A DNA stretch of 11,842 nt from assembly GCA_050176585.1 (NCBI GenBank), contig JBFXHX010000076.1, positions 1 through 11,842 on the forward strand, in the 5' to 3' direction. Positions 6,685-11,842 of this stretch are shown in pieces (the stretch's first letter is position 1; each line of letters starts with the position of its first letter). Made by a program: the position numbers and the translations under genes. A model generated the notes under the pieces. It saw nothing but the letters and a program-made list of their open reading frames with translations. It had not been told where the DNA came from and did not search any database. The stretch is from CAYYWP01 sp050176585 (GTDB taxonomy: Bacteria > Desulfobacterota > Binatia > HRBIN30 > CADEER01).

Positions 6685-7899
6685 ATGGTTCCTGGCAACA
6701 GCAGCGCCGGTGTGCGGGACCTGCGCCGCATCATCATTCACCCCGATTTCTGGTATCCGGTCGCGCGCTCCAAGGATCTCGAGGCCGGCCGCATCCTCGG
6801 CGTCACGTTCAACGGAGACCCGATCGCGCTTGCCCGCACCGAAGCGGGCGAGGCGTTCGCGCTCGAGGACCGCTGCGCGCATCGCCAGGTACCGCTGCAT
6901 TTGGGCGTCGTCGAGAACGGCCGGATCAAGTGCGGCTATCACGGATGGCGCTACGACCGCACGGGGCGCGTATGCGGCATCCCCTACCTGCCGAAGGACG
7001 CACCTCGTCTCCCGCGTGGCGTGCGTAGCTACCCGGTGCGCGAGGCCTACGGCCTCGTCTTCGTGTTTCCGGGCGAGCCGCGCCTGAGCGAGCGCGTGGC
7101 GCTGCCGCTGTTACCGGGGTACGACTCCCCCGAGCACGTCACGCTCCACTACTCGCGGCGGATCCGCTGCCACTACACCTTCATGCACGAAAACCTGATG
7201 GACATGAACCATCAGTTTCTGCACCGCCGCGTCATGGGGTTCGTGAAGCCCGTTTTGCTCAACTACTGCCGGGGGGACACCTGGGCGGAAGCGCGCTACC
7301 GGTTTGAGCGTGTCCCCACGGCGAAGTACCTCATCGGCGCCGACTTCATGATTCGTGGGGGCCAGGACACGAAGCCCGTGCTGGCCGAGGACAGCGAAGA
7401 GGATCGCCACCAGCTGATGACCGTCCGTACCGAATACCCATACCAGCGGTTGGCGGTGCAGGTCGGCAGGTCGGAGCTGGCGGCGTTCGATCTGTGGGCC
7501 GCCTATGTGCCGCTCGATCGCGAGCAAAAGTACAACCAGAGCTTCGGCATCCTCATGATCCGCAAGCCGCGCAGGCGCGGACTGATCTACCTGCTCCTGC
7601 CCTTCATCAGGTACTTCACCCTAGCGGTGTTTCGCGAGGATCAGATGATCGTCGAGGCGGAGCAGCGCGCGTGGGACGAGCAAGGCGCCGACCGCAACAC
7701 GGAAGTGTTCCCGGCTATTCTCGCCCTGCGCGACGTGCTGGCACGCAACGGCATTCCGCTCGATGCGTCCGCCGCGCGCCCGGCGCCCGACGTGCCGGCA
7801 ATGCGTCAGCCCGTTCCGAGCCCGGCGGATATGGCCCGTCCGATATCCGAGCGCGATGCGCGTGATGCCGAGTCGGTGGTTAATTCACAGATGGACTAA
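6685..7899 (+). CDS. Rieske-type non-heme iron oxygenase, alpha subunit
   Basis: The start is ATG 6685, six bases after GGAGGA; the GTG at 6682 in the same frame is too close to that site. The 404-residue product has an N-terminal Rieske domain with C64-x-H66 (DRCAHRQ) and C83-x2-H86 (CGYHGW) for the 2Fe-2S cluster. The catalytic domain has the mononuclear iron site in ENLMDMNHQFLH (N170, D173, H176, H180), and a later Asp/Glu pair, E318-D319 in FREDQMIVEAEQ, offers the third ligand. This layout matches single-component-type alpha subunits of the vanillate O-demethylase, pheophorbide a oxygenase and steroid-hydroxylase groups. These enzymes use O2 and electrons from a separate reductase to hydroxylate or demethylate aromatic or steroid-like substrates. 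The last 45 residues are Pro/Ala-rich and probably flexible. No reductase, ferredoxin or catabolic gene is adjacent, so the substrate cannot be named. The gene is intact and converges on the PEGA gene across 176 bases in which I see no other gene. Confidence 0.95.
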   Translation: MVPGNSSAGVRDLRRIIIHPDFWYPVARSKDLEAGRILGVTFNGDPIALARTEAGEAFALEDRCAHRQVPLHLGVVENGRIKCGYHGWRYDRTGRVCGIPYLPKDAPRLPRGVRSYPVREAYGLVFVFPGEPRLSERVALPLLPGYDSPEHVTLHYSRRIRCHYTFMHENLMDMNHQFLHRRVMGFVKPVLLNYCRGDTWAEARYRFERVPTAKYLIGADFMIRGGQDTKPVLAEDSEEDRHQLMTVRTEYPYQRLAVQVGRSELAAFDLWAAYVPLDREQKYNQSFGILMIRKPRRRGLIYLLLPFIRYFTLAVFREDQMIVEAEQRAWDEQGADRNTEVFPAILALRDVLARNGIPLDASAARPAPDVPAMRQPVPSPADMARPISERDARDAESVVNSQMD

Positions 7900-8075
7900 G
7901 CGCTATTGGTGGTGGCCGTCAATTGGTGGAAAATGGATTAGCAGCAGCATTCAGCGATGTAACCCGCCTCTGGGCCCACTACGCACTGCAAGCAGTATAG
8001 GGACACGATCAGCCAACTGGGCCGTCTGAATAGACTGCGCACGTCATTCGCTATGGCAGGTCGGTTCAAATCGGA

Positions 8076-8816
8076 TCAGTGAGGAACGAGAGTGATGCGG
8101 TACTTTCCTTCCTTGCACGATCCGGCCCCTGCACCATCAACGACTGCGATCGCCAGAGAACACTCCAGGATGCCGTCCTCACACCGGAATATCCCAGTGC
8201 CGGGCGCGGTCAGTTCTACGGCTCCGGCGGCCGCTGCTGCGCCGCGTTGGACCTCTACCCCGGTAACTGCATTGTGTGCCCGCGCCACACCCGCTTCTAC
8301 GCTGCCCTTAAGAGTACCACTCGGCTGCCGAACGACCTCACCTGTACAATCTGCGATGATACATTGGCCCCTCTTATCACAGGTGCCAGCGCGCACGGTG
8401 CCGTCGTGAATCCGGTAGATCTTTGCGTCTATGATTGCCGGAAACTGGCCGGGAGCGACAGGGGTGGTGAGGTCCACCGCGACCCTGTCTGTCGCGTAGC
8501 ACGTCACTGACTTGAAGGCGGCCAGGATACCTAGTGTGAAGATGGTTCCGGTCAGGCGCCCAGGGCAGACACGTGTGTCAATGACCCCGGTGGCCGTCTC
8601 ACCGTTCTTCGGACTGGTGATCCGATACTCACGCGCCCGAACCTCGTCTGTCGTATATCGGGTCGGCGTGTCCCCGATATAGACGCCATCTACGTAAACT
8701 TGTGCGCCTTGAGGAAACGATTCAAACTGAATTTCCTCGTCACCAAACGCCGCTGAAAATGGCGTGCTGACCAGCACGACTAGCAGCATGGCGAGTGTAC
8801 CGGCAGTACCAGGCAT
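8076..8816 (-). CDS. Secreted PEGA-domain protein, cysteine-rich
   Basis: The ATG at 8816 is the first start after an in-frame TAA. It is preceded by eight G and one A, giving only a two-base gap to a Shine-Dalgarno-like run, so M10 (8789) is a possible alternative but has no site of its own. The 246-residue product has a hydrophobic stretch at 9-22 and a likely signal cleavage near AFG/DEE (25/26), without the usual basic N terminus and without a lipobox. Residues about 30-75 form a PEGA-type beta module (FPQGAQVYVDGVYIGDTPTRY), a fold found in surface and envelope proteins. A Gly-containing hydrophobic segment at 87-100 may be a second membrane-associated helix. The mature part has eight Cys (84, 106, 146, 152, 157, 212, 219, 234), an even number that suggests disulfides in the periplasm. 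Function is unknown; binding of envelope sugars or proteins is the usual guess. It is not part of a visible operon. Confidence 0.85.
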   Translation of the reverse strand: MPGTAGTLAMLLVVLVSTPFSAAFGDEEIQFESFPQGAQVYVDGVYIGDTPTRYTTDEVRAREYRITSPKNGETATGVIDTRVCPGRLTGTIFTLGILAAFKSVTCYATDRVAVDLTTPVAPGQFPAIIDAKIYRIHDGTVRAGTCDKRGQCIIADCTGEVVRQPSGTLKGSVEAGVARAHNAVTGVEVQRGAAAAAGAVELTAPGTGIFRCEDGILECSLAIAVVDGAGAGSCKEGKYRITLVPH

Positions 8817-8948
8817 TCCCCCCCCAGGCGACTGGAAGCTTTATCGGGTATTCAGATGCGTTGCCAGCATTCTTACCTGTCTCGCCCCGGCAGTACGCCT
8901 ACCGCTGCACGGCATGCTGAGAGGCTCTGGCTGCCTGATGGTGGCGCG

Positions 8949-9375
8949 CTACAGCCACTCGCCGTGGTGGAAGAAGTCGAGACGCATCGGCGTCAGCGGT
9001 TGCGAGGCGAGCTGCAGCACGGCATTCGCGGCCGCCACCCCGGCGAACGCCAACGCCAGCCCGGCCGCGCCGCGCAGCGAAACGCTCGGCGGTTCGTCGC
9101 CCGGCCGGCTCGTGCCGCGCTGTCCGAGTCCCAGAACGAGAGCGGCGTAGAGTAGGGCCGGAGTGCCGACGAAGACGAGATACGGACGAGGTTGTTGGTC
9201 GGATTGAACTGCTGCAGCGTCAGCGGGCCGACAATGCCGAGCGGGTTGGCGAACGGCAGGACGATACGGTCCCACGCCTCAGCGCAACGGTCCACCCGAT
9301 AGCCAGCGCCACGACGCCGGCGAGCAGGTCACGCGCGGGAGAGAGCCGTATCGTCATCGTCGGACCGAAGGCCAT
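8949..9375 (-). pseudogene. N-terminal fragment of a polytopic membrane protein, two frameshifts
   Basis: Three frames join into one plausible protein. The first starts at ATG 9375 or ATG 9357 (MTIRLSPARDLLAGVVALAIGWTVAL) and gives a first membrane helix. A shift near 9278-9285 leads to EAWDRIVLPFANPLGIVG and PLTLQQFNPTNNLVR. A second shift near 9178-9186 leads to YLVFVGTPALLYAALVLGLG, a charged loop, and AGLALAFAGVAAANAVLQLA. It stops at TAG 8951-8949 just after LDFFHHGEWL. I recall the NPxGxVGPLT...FNPxNNLxR pattern and the LDxFHxGEWL pattern from large integral membrane proteins near polysaccharide and glycosyltransferase genes, where they are followed by several hundred more residues; this is memory, not a search. 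Here the protein is cut short at the second pattern, so the piece is nonfunctional unless the indels are sequencing errors. Confidence 0.6.
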
Positions 9376-9496
9376 AGCCGAGCGTCGCGTCGCGTTCGCG
9401 CGGCCTGGAACATATCAGGGAACGCGGACCACCTCACGCCACAGCGGCCGTGCACGCTGGGGAACGCCCATCGCTACGTACTGGCCCTTCTGGGTG

Positions 9497-9638
9497 TCAC
9501 CGCCTCAGACTTCCGAGTGCGACACGAGTCCGCACGATGTGGAAACCAGCCGCGGCGAGCATGAGGTGCAGCTCGTCGGGCGTCGCAATGTCGACCCCGC
9601 GATGGCTGCCCGACATGTCGAATGTGCGGACGAAAAAA
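9497..9638 (-). pseudogene. C-terminal fragment of a methyltransferase-like gene
   Basis: From the edge of the tRNA piece one frame reads FFVRTFDMSGSHRG, then VDIATPDELHLMLAAAGFHI and VRTRVALGSLRR, and stops at TGA 9499-9497. The DEL-x2-ML-x-AAGF stretch is typical of the last helix and strand of class I S-adenosylmethionine-dependent methyltransferases, whose C-terminal beta-hairpin includes such a segment. Only about 47 codons are present; the binding-site motifs (GxGxG region) and the start are missing. The break falls exactly at the tRNA 3' fragment, which suggests the rest was lost by recombination there. Codon bias is strongly GC3, which supports a real coding origin. The methyltransferase assignment rests on a short match. 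Confidence 0.55.
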
Positions 9639-9663
9639 TGCGAAAGGGGGGACTTGAACCCCC
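9639..9663 (-). other. 3' fragment of a tRNA-Leu gene (possible attachment-site scar)
   Basis: Read on the minus strand, GGGGG-TTCAAGT-CCCCC (9663-9647) forms a perfect T arm with a seven-base loop matching the TTCRANY consensus. It is followed by the seven-base 3' acceptor strand CTTTCGC (9646-9640) and discriminator A (9639), then six T. This agrees closely with the 3' end of bacterial tRNA-Leu genes (GGGGGTTCAAGTCCCCCC then a CTCGC/TTTCGC acceptor). The partner acceptor strand GCGAAAG and the D and anticodon arms are absent upstream, where protein-like sequence begins at once. CCA is not encoded. Such T-arm-to-3'-end pieces are what integrases of phages and genomic islands leave at the far end of an insertion. 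Confidence 0.75.
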
Positions 9664-10128
9664 GCGGAGTCCAGCCCGGTGAAGCAGAACCGCGTAGCCG
9701 ACGAATCCGAGCCAGGCTCGGGCTGCCGCGGTGAGCCAGGCCAGGTCACGAGGGTCGTACTCGAACGTCTTGCGGCCCAGTAGGTCGGCTTTCCATTCGA
9801 GAATTGCCCAGGGCGTCTGGACCGCATTCCAGCGCTTCGCTGATCGTCCCAACAGGTCGCGCTGTCGGTACTCCAGATGACGAGGTCCTTCCGAGCGCTG
9901 TTCTTGCTCCCGATACCTGGTGGCTATGGGACGCCGCCCTGGATGCGCACCTGGCCGAGGTGCGACAGGATCGAGTCGGGCGCCACGTGACGTACCAGGA
10001 AGCAGTGCGCGAACCTGGTGACGCCGTCGTGCTCTTTCCCCCGCCAGCCTGCGTGACGCAGGTCGCCCATGAACGCGGTGAGGCTGGATCGAACAGTCGT
10101 CGAGTGCGGCGGCTTGCGTGTCGTCCAC
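9664..10128 (-). pseudogene. PD-(D/E)xK nuclease-like pseudogene downstream of hsdR
   Basis: A GTG start (10128) follows the hsdR stop codon without a gap, and an ATG (10070) lies in the frame of the first recognisable part. The reconstructed protein reads LTAFMGDLRHAGWRGKEHDG, VTRFAHCFLVRHVAPDS, LGQVRIQGGVP, a TAG stop (9926-9924), SARKDLVIW and CWDD. After a frameshift near 9830-9850 it continues KRWNAVQTPWAILEWKADLL, FEYDPRDLAWLTAAARAWLG and FVGYAVLLHRAGL, then enters the tRNA piece. The order Glu (KEHD helix), Asp (KDLVIW strand) and Glu-x-Lys (ILEWKAD strand) is the active-site pattern of the PD-(D/E)xK nuclease fold, with about the right spacing. This fold assignment is my inference from the pattern. 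The gene is inactive as it stands, with one nonsense codon and at least one frameshift. Its place after hsdR suggests it once belonged to the restriction operon or defence island. Confidence 0.6.
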
Positions 10129-11842
10129 CTACTCCGACCGCCGCACGTCGTCGTAGATCGCTTTCACCAACTCGCGGAACGCGATGTCCTGGAAGTCCTT
10201 CTGATCCAGGTAGCGCGTGACGATCGCCTGGTTCTGTTCCATCCGCTCGACCATCAGGTCGGCGATCTTCTGGCGCATGGCGATGGAAAAGTTGTCGAGG
10301 GTGTTGGCGGTGGCCTTGAGGCGCACGTCGTCGTCGGCCTTGGCCTCCTCCTTGACCTGCTCGAAGAAGAGGCGGTCGGCCTCGGTGAAGTCGGTGCCGA
10401 AGCGGTCGTTGAGGATCTCGATGATCTGGGAGAGGGGTGCCTTGTCGTCCTTGACGGCACCGGTACCGACCTCGGTGGGCCCACTCACCTGGCCGTCCAC
10501 ACCGGGATCGAGGCCGATGCTGGCGCGGTCCGCGATGCGCTGCAGGCGGTAGTAGCGGAGCTGCACCTCGCCCTCGAGGTCGAGGCGGGGATCCTTGTCG
10601 CTGCGCGGCAGCTTGGTGAGCAGGAAGCGGCCGAAGGCGTGGCGCTCCTCCAGGTCGCGGTCGATGAAGCCCATGACCTGGGTGAGGAACGAGTATAGGT
10701 TGACGAAGGCCTGCAGCTTCTTGCGGAAGTCGTCCTGCGCCGGCGCGTCGAGGGCTTTGAACCGATCGACGGCGGGATCGAGGAAGCGATTCATCTCGGC
10801 CTGGTCGCGCGCCAGTTCCTTGTCGCTGCGCGCCGGCTTGAAGAAGACGCGGCAGAACGACGCGATCTCGGACGCGAGCCACACCTGCCGCGCGTCCAGC
10901 TCGTGCTGCAGGTCGTAGAGCTGCTGCGGGTCCGCCGCCTCGGCGACGGTGGTGGTCTCGTAGTAGGGCTGGAAGGATTGCTTGATCTCCTCGGTGTCGT
11001 TGACGAAGTCGAGGACGAAGGTCTCCTCCTTGCCGGGGCAGGTGCGGTTGAGGCGCGACAAGGTCTGCACCGCCTGCACGCCGGAGAGGCGCTTGTCGAC
11101 GTACATGGTATGCAGCAGCGGCTGGTCGAAGCCGGTCTGGTACTTGTTGGCGACGATCAGGATGCGGCTGCCGTCACGGGCGAACTCGGCGGGCAGCCCC
11201 TTCTCGGGGATGCCGTCATTCATGCCGACCTCGGTGTACTCGCCGACGCCGTCGCGCACGGTGCCGGAGAAGGCGACCAGCACGCCGATGTCGCTGTAGC
11301 GCTTCTCGCGCAGCTGGCGGTCGAACTCCTGGCGGTATCGCACGGCGTGCAGGCGCGAGGCGGTGACCAGCATCGCCTTCGCCCGGCCGCCGATGCGCGG
11401 CATGACGGCGTGGCGGAAGTGCTCGATCATCACCTCGGTCTTCTGGGCGACGTTGTGCGGGTGCAGGCTCATGAAGCGCGCCAGCGCCTTGGCGGCGCGC
11501 CGCTTGTCGATCTCGGGATCGTCGGCGATCGCCTTCACCAGGCGGTAGAACGCCTTGTACGTGGTGTAATTGCGCAGCACGTCGAGGATGAAGCCCTCCT
11601 CGATCGCCTGGCGCATGGAGTAGAGATGGAAGGGGTAGGGCTTGCCGTCGTCCCGCCGGCGGCCGAAGACCTCCAGCGTGCGGTACTTGGGTGTGGCGGT
11701 GAAGGCGAAGAAACTGAGGTTCGGCTGCGGCCCGCGCGACTGCATGACCCGCAAGATCTCGTCCTCATAAGTGATCTCGGGCTCCGCATCCGCCTGCTCG
11801 GCCTCTTCCAGCGAGCGCGCCGCCAGCACCTGCTTCATCTGC
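10129..11842 (-). CDS. hsdR: Type I restriction enzyme subunit R (HsdR), C-terminal part
   Basis: The frame is open from the right window edge to TAG at 10131-10129, so the true start lies outside; ATG 11838 is internal. About 570 codons are present. Counting from that Met, superfamily 2 helicase motifs are visible: motif III FFAFTATPK (43-51), motif IV region MLVTASRLHAVRY (157-168), motif V ILIVANKYQTGFDQP (226-240) and motif VI AVQTLSRLNRTCPGKEE (256-272). The following 300 residues are mainly helical and charged, as in the C-terminal domain that contacts the methyltransferase core. The N-terminal nuclease domain and motifs I and II are beyond the edge. With HsdM and HsdS, HsdR translocates DNA using ATP and cuts unmodified DNA. 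The partner genes would be expected upstream, outside the window. The visible part is intact with no frameshift, in contrast to its decayed downstream neighbour. Confidence 0.97.
   Translation of the reverse strand, partial: QMKQVLAARSLEEAEQADAEPEITYEDEILRVMQSRGPQPNLSFFAFTATPKYRTLEVFGRRRDDGKPYPFHLYSMRQAIEEGFILDVLRNYTTYKAFYRLVKAIADDPEIDKRRAAKALARFMSLHPHNVAQKTEVMIEHFRHAVMPRIGGRAKAMLVTASRLHAVRYRQEFDRQLREKRYSDIGVLVAFSGTVRDGVGEYTEVGMNDGIPEKGLPAEFARDGSRILIVANKYQTGFDQPLLHTMYVDKRLSGVQAVQTLSRLNRTCPGKEETFVLDFVNDTEEIKQSFQPYYETTTVAEAADPQQLYDLQHELDARQVWLASEIASFCRVFFKPARSDKELARDQAEMNRFLDPAVDRFKALDAPAQDDFRKKLQAFVNLYSFLTQVMGFIDRDLEERHAFGRFLLTKLPRSDKDPRLDLEGEVQLRYYRLQRIADRASIGLDPGVDGQVSGPTEVGTGAVKDDKAPLSQIIEILNDRFGTDFTEADRLFFEQVKEEAKADDDVRLKATANTLDNFSIAMRQKIADLMVERMEQNQAIVTRYLDQKDFQDIAFRELVKAIYDDVRRSE

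Noticed and set aside
9450..9734. Plus-strand frames containing GDLNPRGV and GGLEPPR peptides
   Set aside because: These peptides are the familiar antisense translation of a tRNA 3' end and not real proteins.
1..11842. CRISPR array, rRNA operon, complete tRNA, intact insertion sequence or replication origin
   Set aside because: No regularly spaced repeats, no rRNA-like sequence, no complete cloverleaf and no intact transposase were seen by eye on either strand.

Overview
The window comes from a GC-rich genome that looks Gram-negative. It encodes a secreted beta-repeat protein with a PEP-CTERM/IPTL-like tail, a six-helix HdeD-type membrane protein, a periplasmic PEGA-domain protein and a Rieske oxygenase. 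I cannot assign a taxon from the sequence. Environmental Desulfobacterota-, Binatota- or Proteobacteria-like lineages would all fit. The region is accessory in character: a few intact genes stand among long stretches without convincing coding and several genes broken by frameshifts, stop codons or truncation.

Left part (1-4440). After about 490 bases without a gene comes a 700-residue exported protein built from autotransporter-type beta repeats (491-2593, +). A gene-free stretch with a perfect 12-bp hairpin follows. On the minus strand is a single-domain CheY-like response regulator (3185-3559) with a good sigma70-type promoter. A doubtful 87-codon reading frame lies upstream of it.

Middle part (4441-8816). 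A small conserved-looking protein of unknown role (4441-4788) is followed by the remains of an IS3-family transposase that has lost its frame and its catalytic Glu. Next is an HdeD-family membrane protein (5673-6251), then 430 bases without a clear gene. An intact Rieske-type oxygenase alpha subunit (6685-7899) has no reductase or ferredoxin gene in view. It converges on a secreted PEGA-domain protein with eight cysteines (8076-8816, -).

Right part (8817-11842, all minus strand). An intact type I restriction HsdR subunit runs off the right edge. Directly after its stop codon lies a broken gene whose residues fit a PD-(D/E)xK nuclease fold. That gene runs into a 25-base piece matching the 3' end of a tRNA-Leu gene (T arm plus acceptor strand). 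On the other side of this piece begins the truncated tail of a methyltransferase-like gene, followed by a frameshifted N-terminal piece of a polytopic membrane protein. The tRNA piece thus sits at the seam between a restriction locus and two broken housekeeping or envelope-type genes, as expected for an old integration or excision site.

The most interesting items are the tRNA-derived scar, the nuclease-like pseudogene coupled to hsdR, and the regular two-type repeat structure of the large exported protein. The many frameshifts could be true decay or single-base indels from sequencing. The intact long genes nearby argue for decay but do not prove it.
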